From: JANNAV01 sp031384695
GTDB taxonomy: Bacteria > Pseudomonadota > Alphaproteobacteria > Rhodobacterales > Rhodobacteraceae
Assembly: GCA_031384695.1 (NCBI GenBank)
Contig: JANNAV010000251.1
Span: 1 to 18,114 of the forward strand
Direction of reading: 5' to 3'
DNA length: 18,114 nucleotides
Under the pieces are notes generated by a model. The model made no database searches. It was given only the letters and a program-made list of their open reading frames with translations, and had not been told where the DNA came from. Each line of letters begins with the position of its first letter. Position 1 is the stretch's first letter. Below, one piece after another: positions 1 to 7,903 of the stretch. The position numbers and the translations under genes were made by a program.

Positions 1-754
1 TCTTGCGCAGATCGTCGTCTTGCGGGATCGCCGCCAATACCGGAATGCCCACCACCTTGGCAAAGGCCGCAGCCTCGCCCGAGCCGTCATCCTTGTTGAT
101 CACCAGCCCCGCGATGCCGACATTGCCGCCCAGACGGCGGAAGTATTCCACCGCCGAACAGACGTTGTTGGCCACATAGAGGCTCTGCAGGTCGTTCGAG
201 GCGACCAGGATCACCTTCTGCGCCATGTCCCGCGCGATCGGCAGCCCGAACCCGCCGCAGACCACATCGCCCAGAAAATCAAGCAGCACATAGTCGAAAT
301 CCCAGTCATGGAACCCCAGCTTTTCCAGCAACTCAAAGCCGTGAATGATGCCGCGCCCGCCGCAACCACGGCCCACTTCCGGCCCGCCCAGTTCCATCGC
401 AAACACGCCGCCGCGCTTGAAACACACATCGCCGATCTTCACTTCCTCGCCTGCCAGCTTCTTGCGGGTCGAGGTCTCGATGATCGTGGGGCAAGCCTTG
501 CCGCCGAACAGCAGGCTGGTGGTATCGGATTTCGGATCGCACCCGATCAACAGCACCCGTTTACCCATTTCGGCCATCATGTGGCTGAGGTTGGCCAAAG
601 TGAACGATTTGCCGATGCCGCCTTTGCCATAGATGGCGATGATCTGGGTTTTCTTGGTAGGCTCGCCCTGCGGGATCTCCAGCGTCGGTTCCTCATTGGC
701 CTCGTCGCGCAACCGCTGGTCGAAATCTTTGAGGTTCGGGATATCAAGTGTCAT
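1..754 (-). CDS. bchX: Chlorophyllide a reductase iron protein BchX (C-terminus cut by window edge)
   Basis: BchX is the NifH-like ATP-dependent electron donor of chlorophyllide a reductase (with BchY and BchZ), which makes the bacteriochlorin ring in the cytoplasm. About 251 residues are present and the frame is open to base 1; the family is usually near 330 residues, so the C-terminal quarter is missing. Visible marks are the P-loop GKGGIGKS at residues 43-50, a switch-like GCDPKSDTT at 71-79, and the two cysteines expected to ligate the shared 4Fe-4S cluster: Cys131 in GRGCGGRG and Cys166 in DVVCGGF. An N-terminal extension of roughly 35 residues before the P-loop is typical of BchX as opposed to BchL or NifH. 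The ATG overlaps the bchC stop codon as ATGA (751-754), so translation is probably coupled. The gene lies in the crtEF-bchCX superoperon and would continue into bchYZ off the left edge. Identity is secure. Confidence 0.97.
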   Translation of the reverse strand, partial: MTLDIPNLKDFDQRLRDEANEEPTLEIPQGEPTKKTQIIAIYGKGGIGKSFTLANLSHMMAEMGKRVLLIGCDPKSDTTSLLFGGKACPTIIETSTRKKLAGEEVKIGDVCFKRGGVFAMELGGPEVGRGCGGRGIIHGFELLEKLGFHDWDFDYVLLDFLGDVVCGGFGLPIARDMAQKVILVASNDLQSLYVANNVCSAVEYFRRLGGNVGIAGLVINKDDGSGEAAAFAKVVGIPVLAAIPQDDDLRK

Positions 755-1707
755 GCGTGGCCCTTCCAATCGAGTATCATCTTGAGGCAGTCAGGATCGG
801 TGAATGCCGTCTCATAGGCGTGTGGCGCATTGGCTGCGGCTTGCCGGTGGGTGATCAGATCAACCAAAGAAAGCGCTCCGGATTCAACCAGTTGGCGGGT
901 CGCGATCATGTCCTCGGGGGCCCACTCGGCGGCAATGCGAAAGCGCGCCTCCTTCATGAAAGCGGGCGGAAAGGCAAAGCTGATGGGGGCGGTATAGAAC
1001 CCCGCCAGCACCACTTCGCCGCCCCGCGCGATGCGCCCGATCAGGGTGTTCAGCAGGTCGGGCGCACCCGAAGCGTCGTAAATAGCGCGGTAGTTCCGGC
1101 GCGGATCTGCATCGGGGTGCATCACCTCATAGCCGGAACCGCCGCCCTGACGCGCCGAATTTGTCTCCCAGACGGTGGGCGGCTTCGCACCCGCCGCAAC
1201 TGTCAGCCGCGCCAGCAACCGGCCCAGAACCCCGTGGCCCACGATCAGATCGGGCAATGCGCGGTCAAATCCGGCCATCGCATGCCGCGCGGTGGCGGCC
1301 AGCGCCAGCAACGCACCTTCGGCACCATGCGCCGCATCGATCCGCGTTACCCGCGCGCCCGGTGTTACCAGATGCCGCGATGCGCCACCAAAAAGCCCGC
1401 GCACCGGCCCGGCCTCAATGGCACCAAAGCAGTTTGCACCCGGCACGAACACATGGTCGCCAACGGCAAACCCCGATTCGGGCCCCGCCTCCACCACCTC
1501 GCCCGCAGCCTCGTAGCCGGGAACCAAAGGATAGCCCATGCCCGGAAACGGCGGCATCATGCCCGACCAGAACAGCTTTTCCGTGCCGGTGGAAATGCCG
1601 GAATGCGCGACCTCGATCACCACATCCGCAGCACCCGGTGCTGTCAAAGGCAGATGCCCCAGCGACAGCTGCTTTGGTGCCGAAAGAATAACCGCAGTGG
1701 TCCGCAC
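751..1707 (-). CDS. bchC: 3-hydroxyethyl bacteriochlorophyllide a dehydrogenase BchC
   Basis: BchC oxidises the 3-hydroxyethyl group of bacteriochlorophyllide to acetyl, a late step of bacteriochlorophyll a synthesis. The 318-residue product is a medium-chain dehydrogenase: an N-terminal GroES-like part (GYEAAGEVVEAG near residues 65-76) and a Rossmann segment VGHGVLGRLLARL. The frame is open upstream to 1812, but that extension is arginine-rich and runs through two operator boxes. I place the start at the GTG at 1705-1707, giving VRTTAVILSAPKQL, which fits my memory of the family N-terminus; an AAGGGG ribosome site lies about six bases upstream. The stop overlaps the bchX start (ATGA). The gene has its own promoter region with two PpsR boxes (1777-1820), and read-through from crtF is expected as in Rhodobacter. 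Function is firm; the GTG start is well supported but not proven. Confidence 0.95.
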   Translation of the reverse strand: MRTTAVILSAPKQLSLGHLPLTAPGAADVVIEVAHSGISTGTEKLFWSGMMPPFPGMGYPLVPGYEAAGEVVEAGPESGFAVGDHVFVPGANCFGAIEAGPVRGLFGGASRHLVTPGARVTRIDAAHGAEGALLALAATARHAMAGFDRALPDLIVGHGVLGRLLARLTVAAGAKPPTVWETNSARQGGGSGYEVMHPDADPRRNYRAIYDASGAPDLLNTLIGRIARGGEVVLAGFYTAPISFAFPPAFMKEARFRIAAEWAPEDMIATRQLVESGALSLVDLITHRQAAANAPHAYETAFTDPDCLKMILDWKGHA

Positions 1708-1776
1708 GTTTCGCCCCTTGTGCCTCTGTCGCCGCGACACCCGTTGCCGGAACCATGATCGCGACGATCTCGATAA

Positions 1777-1820
1777 TGTCACTTTAAGCTGACACATCTG
1801 ACTGTCAATCAAAATAGACA
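1777..1820 (-). promoter_or_regulatory. Paired PpsR/CrtJ boxes and overlapping sigma70-type promoter of bchC
   Basis: Two perfect TGT-N12-ACA palindromes are seen: TGTCACTTTAAGCTGACA (1777-1794) and TGTCAATCAAAATAGACA (1803-1820), separated by 8 bases. Both also fit the fuller TGTC-N10-GACA form. This is the known binding motif of the redox-responsive repressor PpsR/CrtJ, and an 8-base gap is what has been described for the Rhodobacter capsulatus bchC promoter. On the minus strand the distal box supplies a perfect -35 TTGACA (1808-1803). A -10-like TAAAGT (1786-1781) lies 16 bases further on, inside the proximal box, so bound repressor would cover the promoter. The bchC start is 69 bases downstream of the proximal box edge. 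The -10 assignment is inference. Confidence 0.9.
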
Positions 1821-1836
1821 GAATTGCGGATTTCTT

Positions 1837-2973
1837 TCACTGTGCGGGGCTGCGGGCAGTGATAACCGAGGTCACAAACGGGCGGTAACCCCATGTTTCC
1901 TTGATGTTATCAAAGCCAGAACCGGCCAGCAGTGCGCCGATCTCGGCCAAAGACCGGGTGCGGCCTGTTTGCATCGCCAATGTGTAAATTGAAAAGTACA
2001 CATCGGTTGCGCGATCCGGTCTGGCACCGCCCGACATCGGCTCGGAGATGATAAGCCTGCCTGCGGGGGGCAAAGTCTTGCGGATGGCGGCCAAAAGGCT
2101 GCGGACGGTCGAATCGTCGTGATCGTAAAGCACCCGAATCAGGCTGACCGCATCGGCACCCTGCGGCAGGGGATCATCGCGAAAGCTGCCCGGATAGATG
2201 CGGCTGCGGTGCAGCAACCCCGCCGCGTCAAGCCGCCCGGCGGCGTTGGCAACCACGACAGGCAGGTCGAACAGACCAAGTTGCAACGCCGGATAGGCCT
2301 GCCCCGCAGCACACAGGAACGCGCCGGTGCCGCCGCCGATATCCAGCAACTGGCGCGCATCGCGCAGATCAACCATGCGCAACGTGTCTTCCGCCACCAG
2401 CGCCTGACTGTCGGCCATCAGCCGGGAATAGCTGGTGGTAATCTCGGGATCGACGGCACCCGACGCTCCGAACACATAGGGCCAAAAGCGCGACAGTTCG
2501 GTGTTTTGCCCGTCACGCCAAAAGGCCACGGGATCGGCAAGATCGGCATAAAGCGCGCGGTGGTGGCGCACCATCGCCTCTAGCCCGGGCACGCCGATCA
2601 TGGCGGCACCGCGCAGCGCAAGCGAAAACCGCCCGTCCCGCGCGCGGCGCAACAGTCCTAGTGCGGCCCCCGCCTGCAGCAAAACCTGCATCCGCGGGGC
2701 GGGGATATCACAGCGCCGGGCAAGGTCGTCAGCACTTTCGGCGCCGTCGTGCAACAGGTGCAGAATGCGCAGTTCCACCAGCGCCATCAGGGTTTGCGAG
2801 TTCACAAAGCCCGCAACAATATCGAACATCGCCGAGCCTTCGGCGCGCACGAGGCGCCGCAGCACCGGCATCCGCGCCGCCCACTCCTGAAACGCGCGCG
2901 ACCCGGCAAGCCGCAAGACGCGTGCCCGCAAACCGGGCGCAGGCAGCGGTTGCGCGATGGGCAGACCGGCCAT
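1837..2973 (-). CDS. crtF: Hydroxyneurosporene O-methyltransferase CrtF
   Basis: CrtF transfers a methyl group from S-adenosylmethionine to the C1 hydroxyl of hydroxyneurosporene or demethylspheroidene, giving the methoxy carotenoids of the spheroidene series. The 378-residue product has the plant-type O-methyltransferase layout: an N-terminal helical dimerisation part (SQTLMALVELRILHLL around residues 59-74) and a C-terminal Rossmann domain with the SAM motif LLDIGGGTGAF at 209-219. The conserved tail segments LIRVLYDHDD and RLIISEPM are present. The frame is open further upstream, but the ATG at 2973 sits one base after the crtE stop (TGAGATG) and yields MAGLPIAQPLP, a sensible start with reinitiation from crtE. 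The 129 bases between its stop and the bchC GTG hold the bchC promoter. I saw no terminator there, consistent with superoperon read-through. Confidence 0.95.
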   Translation of the reverse strand: MAGLPIAQPLPAPGLRARVLRLAGSRAFQEWAARMPVLRRLVRAEGSAMFDIVAGFVNSQTLMALVELRILHLLHDGAESADDLARRCDIPAPRMQVLLQAGAALGLLRRARDGRFSLALRGAAMIGVPGLEAMVRHHRALYADLADPVAFWRDGQNTELSRFWPYVFGASGAVDPEITTSYSRLMADSQALVAEDTLRMVDLRDARQLLDIGGGTGAFLCAAGQAYPALQLGLFDLPVVVANAAGRLDAAGLLHRSRIYPGSFRDDPLPQGADAVSLIRVLYDHDDSTVRSLLAAIRKTLPPAGRLIISEPMSGGARPDRATDVYFSIYTLAMQTGRTRSLAEIGALLAGSGFDNIKETWGYRPFVTSVITARSPAQ

Positions 2974-2974
2974 C

Positions 2975-3871
2975 TCAGCCCCGGGCTTGCGACTGTGCCA
3001 AAGCCGGGGCAACCGGCGTCATCCGCTCGGCATAGCGGCGCACCATATCGGCCAGCATCGCCTCGCCCGGGCAGGACGGGATCGACGCGATGGCGCCGCC
3101 CAGAATATCCTTCAGCCGCCGGATAGCGCCCTGAACCCCAAGTTCCGCTACCGCGTTCGGGCGGGCATGAATGGCATCCTGCCCCGCTGGCTTGCCCAGC
3201 GTTTCGGCATCATAAAGCGCATCGCGCAGATCATCGGCCACCTGAAAGGCTTCGCCGATCCGGGCGCCAAGCTCTTCCCAGGGTTCACAATCCTGCCCGG
3301 CCGCGATGGCACCCATCTGGGTTGCCGCAATGAACAGCGCCCCGGTTTTGGCCCGGTGATAGGCGGAAAGGTTCACGCGGGCTTCGCTTTCCCAACCTTG
3401 CCCCGCGCAAATGCCACCCGGCATGCCGGTGCGCTGGGACAGCAGCTTGATCAGGCTCAGCGCGCGAAGTGGCGCATCACCCGCCGCATCGGCCAGCACT
3501 TCGAAGGCCAGCACGATCAGGCTGTCACCGGTCAGAACCGCCAAAGGCTCGGAATAGGCGCGGTGCACCGTGGGCTTGCCACGCCGGATTTCCGCGTCAT
3601 CAAAACAAGGCAGATCGTCATGCACAAGGCTGGCAGAGTGGATCAGTTCAAGGGCCACGGCGGCGGCATCCGACAAAAGCGGCCGGTCATCACCGCAGGC
3701 CATCGCCACGCTGAGCAAGATGGTGGGCCGGATGCGCGCGCCGCCCGGCGTCACCGCATAGTGCAGCGCCTGCGCCAGCCTGCCGGGCGCGTCGTGGTGT
3801 TTCAGGCCATGGCCCTGCGCGCGCAGAATGGCGGCGGCAGTTGCTGATTCGATGCGGGTGGTCAGGGACAT
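2975..3871 (-). CDS. crtE: Geranylgeranyl diphosphate synthase CrtE
   Basis: CrtE condenses isopentenyl diphosphate with allylic diphosphates to make geranylgeranyl diphosphate, the precursor of phytoene and of the bacteriochlorophyll esterifying alcohol. The 298-residue protein has both Asp-rich motifs of trans-prenyltransferases: DDLPCFDD at residues 85-92 and DDLRD at 213-217. GGARIRP (43-49) and GDSLIV are also typical. The frame stays open to 3943, but that stretch crosses the two PpsR boxes. The ATG at 3871 gives MSLTTRIESATAAA, which resembles known CrtE N-termini, and has GGAGG four bases upstream. It is the first gene of the crtE-crtF-bchC-bchX unit and is divergent from crtD with a shared regulatory region at 3872-3967. 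Identity is secure. Confidence 0.96.
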   Translation of the reverse strand: MSLTTRIESATAAAILRAQGHGLKHHDAPGRLAQALHYAVTPGGARIRPTILLSVAMACGDDRPLLSDAAAVALELIHSASLVHDDLPCFDDAEIRRGKPTVHRAYSEPLAVLTGDSLIVLAFEVLADAAGDAPLRALSLIKLLSQRTGMPGGICAGQGWESEARVNLSAYHRAKTGALFIAATQMGAIAAGQDCEPWEELGARIGEAFQVADDLRDALYDAETLGKPAGQDAIHARPNAVAELGVQGAIRRLKDILGGAIASIPSCPGEAMLADMVRRYAERMTPVAPALAQSQARG

Positions 3872-3894
3872 CAGGCCTCCGGCGGCTTTGGGTG

Positions 3895-3936
3895 TGTAAA
3901 CACAATTAGACAGATAAGTGTAATTCATACTGGACA
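3895..3936. promoter_or_regulatory. Paired PpsR/CrtJ boxes in the divergent crtE-crtD promoter
   Basis: Two TGT-N12-ACA palindromes lie in the 96-base gap between crtE and crtD: TGTAAACACAATTAGACA (3895-3912) and TGTAATTCATACTGGACA (3919-3936). They are 6 bases apart, a start-to-start pitch of 24. Being palindromic they can act on both genes. The crtE start is 23 bases from one edge and the crtD start 31 bases from the other. The stretch is markedly AT-rich for this window. I could not assign -35/-10 elements with confidence in either direction. Confidence 0.87.
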
Positions 3937-3967
3937 GTTCCAAACCTTAAGTCAACAATCGACATCA

Positions 3968-5467
3968 ATGGCCCAGCAACTGTCTACCCAGCACCTGTCA
4001 AAACGGATCATCGTCATCGGCGCGGGCATCGGCGGGCTTTGCGCCGCGGTCAGGCTTGCGGCCATGGGTGCCGAGGTCACGCTGATCGAAGCGCAACCGG
4101 CGCCGGGTGGCAAAATGCGGGTGGTGCCAAGCGTGGCAGGCCCGGTTGATGCGGGGCCAACCGTGCTGACCATGCGCCATGTGCTGGACGAGGTTTTCGC
4201 GGCGGCGGGCGCGCTGCTTGACGATCATCTGACGTTGATTGCGCAACCGGTTCTGGCGCGGCACTGGTGGCCCGATGGCAGCACGCTTGATCTGCACGCC
4301 GACAGCGAGGCGAGTGCGGCGGCGATTGCCGGTTTCGCGGGCAGCCGGGCCGAGGCGGATTTCCGGCGGTTCAACCGCCTGTCGGCGCAGCTTTTTGCGG
4401 CCTTTGATGCGCCGATGATGCAGGCCGCGCGGCCCCGGATGGCGCGGATTGCCGCCAATGCGCTGTCGAGGCCCGCCATCTGGCCCGCATTGCTGCCCGG
4501 CAGGACATTGGCAAAGCTTCTGGAAACCGCGTTTGAAGACCCGCGTTTGCGGCAGTTGTTTGGCCGCTATGCCACCTATGTCGGTGGCGCGCCCGATCTT
4601 TCGCCGGCGGTTCTGGCGCTGATCTGGCGGGCCGAGGCGCAGGGCGTGTGGGCGGTTCAGGGTGGCATGCATGGTCTGGCGCTGGCGTTGGCGGCGCTGG
4701 CCGAGGCCAAGGGTGCCGCACTGCATTACGGCGTCAGCGCCCGCAAGATCGAAAGCCGCGGTGGCCGCATTGTGGGCGTGGCCTTGTCGGACGGGCGCGA
4801 TCTGAAATGCGATGCGGTGGTGTTCAACGGCGATCCGGCGGCGCTGGTGGCGGGGCTTTTGGGCAACGGCGCGCAACGGTCTGTGCCTGCGGCGGCGGCG
4901 GCACCGCGCAGCCTTTCGGCATGGGCCTGGAGCTTTGCCGCAGAGCCTGCTGGCCCCGATCTCGCCCTGCACAACGTGTTTTTCGCCCGCGATCCGGCGC
5001 AGGAGTTCGGGCCGATCGCCAAAGGCCAGATGGCGGATAACGCCACCCTTTATGTCTGCGCCCAGGACCGGCAACGGGCTGTAAAACCTGCCGGGCCGGA
5101 ACGGTTTCAGATCATCATGAATGCTGCGGCCAGGACCACCCCGAACGTCGGAGAAACCGAGAAATGCCGGATCAGAACTTTTCAGCAACTGGCCAGCTTC
5201 GGCCTGACCTTCTCGCCGATGCCCAGCGATCAGGCCTGCACCGGCCCGTCGGGGTTTGCGGCGATGTTTCCGGGCTCGCAGGGGGCGATTTACGGGCGCT
5301 CGCCGCAGGGGATGCTGGCGTCGTTTCAGCGGCCGGGGGCGCGGACGGCCTTGCCGGGCCTGTATCTGGCGGGCGGAGGGGCGCATCCGGGGGCGGGGGT
5401 GCCGATGGCGGCCTTGTCCGGCAAGCATGCGGCCGAGGCGATCTTGAAAGACCTCGCTTTGATGTAG
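3968..5467 (+). CDS. crtD: Hydroxyneurosporene (methoxyneurosporene) desaturase CrtD
   Basis: CrtD is an FAD-dependent C-3,4 desaturase acting on hydroxy- or methoxyneurosporene in the spheroidene pathway, at the membrane. The 499-residue length is normal for the family. The dinucleotide-binding motif GAGIGG is at residues 18-23, followed by an acidic strand end (VTLIEAQ) and the PGGKM segment. The C-terminal carotenoid-desaturase signature LYLAGGGAHPGAGVPMA is near the end. It shares the crtE-facing operator and is followed at two bases by the GTG proposed for crtC. There is no recognisable Shine-Dalgarno before the ATG at 3968, which is unusual for the window. I tell it from crtI by its divergent sequence, its place beside crtC, and the presence of a clear crtI elsewhere. 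Confidence 0.94.
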   Translation: MAQQLSTQHLSKRIIVIGAGIGGLCAAVRLAAMGAEVTLIEAQPAPGGKMRVVPSVAGPVDAGPTVLTMRHVLDEVFAAAGALLDDHLTLIAQPVLARHWWPDGSTLDLHADSEASAAAIAGFAGSRAEADFRRFNRLSAQLFAAFDAPMMQAARPRMARIAANALSRPAIWPALLPGRTLAKLLETAFEDPRLRQLFGRYATYVGGAPDLSPAVLALIWRAEAQGVWAVQGGMHGLALALAALAEAKGAALHYGVSARKIESRGGRIVGVALSDGRDLKCDAVVFNGDPAALVAGLLGNGAQRSVPAAAAAPRSLSAWAWSFAAEPAGPDLALHNVFFARDPAQEFGPIAKGQMADNATLYVCAQDRQRAVKPAGPERFQIIMNAAARTTPNVGETEKCRIRTFQQLASFGLTFSPMPSDQACTGPSGFAAMFPGSQGAIYGRSPQGMLASFQRPGARTALPGLYLAGGGAHPGAGVPMAALSGKHAAEAILKDLALM

Positions 5468-5469
5468 CG

Positions 5470-6390
5470 GTGGCACCGGATGGCTATGCGTGGTGGTATG
5501 TCGACGGGGTTTCGGACGACGGATTGCGTGCCGTCTCAGTCATCGGCTTTATCGGTTCGGTGTTCTCGCCGTGGTACGCGTGGTCAGGGCGCGGCGATCC
5601 CGCCAACCATTGCTGCATCAACGTGGTCACCTATGGCCCCGGCGGGCGCTTTACCATGACAGACAGGGGCCGGGCGGCGTTGCGACAAAGCCGCGATGCG
5701 CTGGTGGTGGGGCCAAGCCGGATGCGCTGGGAGGGCGGCGTTCTGGTGATCGACGTTGACGAGGTTTCTGCCCTGCCACTTGTCTCGCGGGTGTGCGGCC
5801 AGATCAGGCTGACGCCAAGCGGCATCTCCAGTGTCGAGGCGTTACTGAAACCCGATGCAAGCCATATCTGGCGCCCCTTCGCGCCATCGGCCCGGATCGA
5901 GGTTGATCTGTCGCAGGGGCATTCATGGGCGGGCCATGGCTATTTCGACGCAAATTTCGGCACGGCGGCGCTTGAAGCCGATTTCCGGCGCTGGACATGG
6001 GGCAGGTATCCGCGCGCGGGTGGCGGCACCACTTGCTTTTATGACGGCATCCGCCGCGATGGGTCAACCCTGGCACTCGGGATGGATTTTGCCGCCAATG
6101 GTGATGCCCGCGCCATTCAGCCGCCACCTTTGGCGAAAATCTCCCGCACCGCCTGGCAGGTTGCGCGCGAAACCCGTTGCGATCCGGGGGCTGCGCCGCG
6201 CCAGACCAAGGCGCTGCTGGATGCGCCGTTCTACAGCCGGTCTTTGGTGCGCACGGTGATCGAAGGCGAAGCGGTAACCGGCGTACACGAGGCGCTTGAT
6301 CTGCGCCGGTTTGCAAATCCGGTGATCAAGGCGATGCTGGCGGTGCGGGTGCCGCGCCGGGCAAACTGGCGCTTTGCCGATCAGGGCTGA
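5470..6390 (+). CDS. crtC: Carotenoid 1,2-hydratase CrtC
   Basis: CrtC adds water across the C-1,2 double bond of neurosporene and related acyclic carotenoids, before CrtD and CrtF act. The family is recognised from GYAWWYVDGVSDDG near residues 5-18, VIGFIGSVFSPWYAW near 24-38 and NHCCINVVTYGPGGRFTMTD near 46-65. The reading frame is open far back into crtD. There is no ATG, GTG or TTG in frame in the last several codons before the GTG at 5470, which is two bases after the crtD stop. I use that GTG, giving 306 residues. A downstream TTG is possible, and the start has no good ribosome site. Its 3' end overlaps the convergent tspO stop by 10 bases (6381-6390). Function is firm; the start is only a best choice. 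Confidence 0.92.
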   Translation: MAPDGYAWWYVDGVSDDGLRAVSVIGFIGSVFSPWYAWSGRGDPANHCCINVVTYGPGGRFTMTDRGRAALRQSRDALVVGPSRMRWEGGVLVIDVDEVSALPLVSRVCGQIRLTPSGISSVEALLKPDASHIWRPFAPSARIEVDLSQGHSWAGHGYFDANFGTAALEADFRRWTWGRYPRAGGGTTCFYDGIRRDGSTLALGMDFAANGDARAIQPPPLAKISRTAWQVARETRCDPGAAPRQTKALLDAPFYSRSLVRTVIEGEAVTGVHEALDLRRFANPVIKAMLAVRVPRRANWRFADQG

Positions 6391-6842
6391 AGGCCGGGAT
6401 TCAACCGCATCACAGAAAAATTGAGGGCGCCTGCAATGCTTACCCACAGAAGATAGGGCAGAAACAACAGCCCCGCCACGGTATCCACCGCAAAAAAGGC
6501 CAGCGTCGTGGCCGCAACCGCAAGCCACAGGCAGACCATCACCACCATCGCCGCCCGCAACCGGTGCAGCCCAAAGAACACCGGGGTCCACAGGGTGTTG
6601 AGCGCGATCTGCAAGGCCCAGAATGCCAGCGCCTGGCCATTTCCGGGCAGTGATGCCACCCGCGCGGCGGCAATGGCCATGCAGATGTAGAGCGTGGTCC
6701 AGGCAATCGGAAACAGCCATCCGGGCGGGGTCCACCAGGGTTTGTTCAGCGCCATATACCACTCGGCCGGCTTGAACATTGCCCCGGTGGCGGCCGCCGC
6801 GCCGCAAGCTGCGGTAAATGTCGCCAGAACGGCCCAATCCAT
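6381..6842 (-). CDS. tspO: TspO/MBR family tryptophan-rich sensory protein (old name CrtK)
   Basis: TspO is a five-helix membrane protein related to the mitochondrial translocator protein. In Rhodobacter sphaeroides it sits in the outer membrane, binds porphyrins and modulates photosynthesis gene expression in response to oxygen. All 153 residues are here and family marks are clear: KPWWTPPGWLF (34-44), QIALNTLWTPVFFG (78-91) and PYLLWVSIAGALN (129-141), with five hydrophobic stretches. It starts 35 bases after the crtB stop on the same strand and is probably the last gene of crtI-crtB-tspO, the arrangement known in Rhodobacter. Its stop is inside the last codons of convergent crtC, leaving no room for a separate terminator. 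Confidence 0.95.
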   Translation of the reverse strand: MDWAVLATFTAACGAAAATGAMFKPAEWYMALNKPWWTPPGWLFPIAWTTLYICMAIAAARVASLPGNGQALAFWALQIALNTLWTPVFFGLHRLRAAMVVMVCLWLAVAATTLAFFAVDTVAGLLFLPYLLWVSIAGALNFSVMRLNPGLQP

Positions 6843-6877
6843 GCGTGATCTCTCTGCAGTTGCACCGCTGATCTATG

Positions 6878-7903
6878 TCAGGCGCGCGCGCGTTCCAAGC
6901 GCTGTTCGGCGCGATCTTTCGCTTCCAGTTGCGCAAATACGTCCAGCAAGGCGTCTGACCTGCTGCTTTTGGCCGATTTTCGCGCGGCGGCCTGGACCAG
7001 AAACGCCACTTCCTCGGCGGGGGCCGCATAAAGCGTGGCCGGGCGCGGCAGCACCACGCTTAGCCCCGAACGCGCGACAGACAGCACAAGCCAGCCCAGC
7101 TTCTGGTTCCGCGTGGTGCGGGCGCGGCGGCTGATGCTGTCATAGCCGCCACGCGCCACATCGGCACCGATGCCGGCATAAACATGCCGGGCGGCGAAAA
7201 TGCCCGGCCGACACGCCATGGGCAACGCCGGAACGCCGGCCTCGGCACGGTCGTAAAGCCGTGCCGCCTCGGCCAGCAAGCGCTGCGTCAGGTGGCGCAA
7301 CTGTGGGCAAGCGGTTGGGTTTGCAAGGAAAACCTGCGGATCAATCTCCCGCTCGGCAAGCCAGTCAAGCGGCAGATACAGCCTGCCCGCGCGCGCATCT
7401 TCGCCGATATCGCGCGCGATGTTGGTCAGTTGCATCGCCAGCCCCAGATCGCAGGCGCGGGCCAGCGCATCGGCATCGCGCACCCGCATCAGCACGCACA
7501 TCATCGCACCCACCGCCGCCGCCACCCGGGCGCAATAGGACAGCAGATCGGAAAAGCTTTGATACCGCCGGTCCAGCGCATCCCAAGCCAGCCCTTCCAG
7601 CAGGGCCTCGGGCAGGGCGCGCGGCATCTGATATTCCGCCACCACGGCGGCAAACGCCCGGTCGGCCGGGGTGTTGCGCGGCTGACCCTGATAGACAAGA
7701 TCCAGCCTGTCGCGCAGGCTGAGCACGGCGGGCGCCTTGTCGTCGCTGTCGTCCACCGCATCATCGGCCAGACGGCAAAAGGCATAAAGCGCCAAAGCCG
7801 GATTGCGCACATGCGCGGGCAGCAGTTTCGATGCCGCATGAAACGAAAGCGAGCCGGTGCGGATGGCATCGCGGCAGTGCTGCAAATCGGTTGGGTCTAT
7901 CAT
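6878..7903 (-). CDS. crtB: 15-cis-phytoene synthase CrtB
   Basis: CrtB joins two geranylgeranyl diphosphates head to head to give phytoene, the first committed carotenoid step. The 341-residue product contains both Asp-rich signatures of squalene/phytoene synthases: DDAVDD at residues 47-52 and NIARDIGED at 161-169, the latter followed by GRLYLP. The ATG at 7903 overlaps the crtI stop as ATGA (7900-7903), indicating coupled translation. An in-frame GTG at 7918 would add five residues but is less attractive. The C-terminal region after about residue 290 is Ala/Arg/Glu-rich and helical-looking and not informative. tspO follows after 35 bases. Confidence 0.96.
   Translation of the reverse strand: MIDPTDLQHCRDAIRTGSLSFHAASKLLPAHVRNPALALYAFCRLADDAVDDSDDKAPAVLSLRDRLDLVYQGQPRNTPADRAFAAVVAEYQMPRALPEALLEGLAWDALDRRYQSFSDLLSYCARVAAAVGAMMCVLMRVRDADALARACDLGLAMQLTNIARDIGEDARAGRLYLPLDWLAEREIDPQVFLANPTACPQLRHLTQRLLAEAARLYDRAEAGVPALPMACRPGIFAARHVYAGIGADVARGGYDSISRRARTTRNQKLGWLVLSVARSGLSVVLPRPATLYAAPAEEVAFLVQAAARKSAKSSRSDALLDVFAQLEAKDRAEQRLERARA

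Noticed and set aside
20..817. 265-codon plus-strand frame opposite bchX
   Set aside because: Antisense to a clearly recognised BchX; an artefact of high third-position GC.
1708..1812. N-terminal extension of BchC to an upstream start
   Set aside because: The extension is Arg-rich, crosses both PpsR boxes, and the GTG at 1707 has a ribosome site and a family-like N-terminus.
5164..5469. Upstream extension of crtC into crtD
   Set aside because: The frame is open but lies over conserved crtD coding sequence, and its translation is Gly/Ala/Arg filler.
3998..5476. 492-codon minus-strand frame opposite crtD
   Set aside because: Arg/Gln/His-rich mirror of a well-recognised desaturase; no family features.
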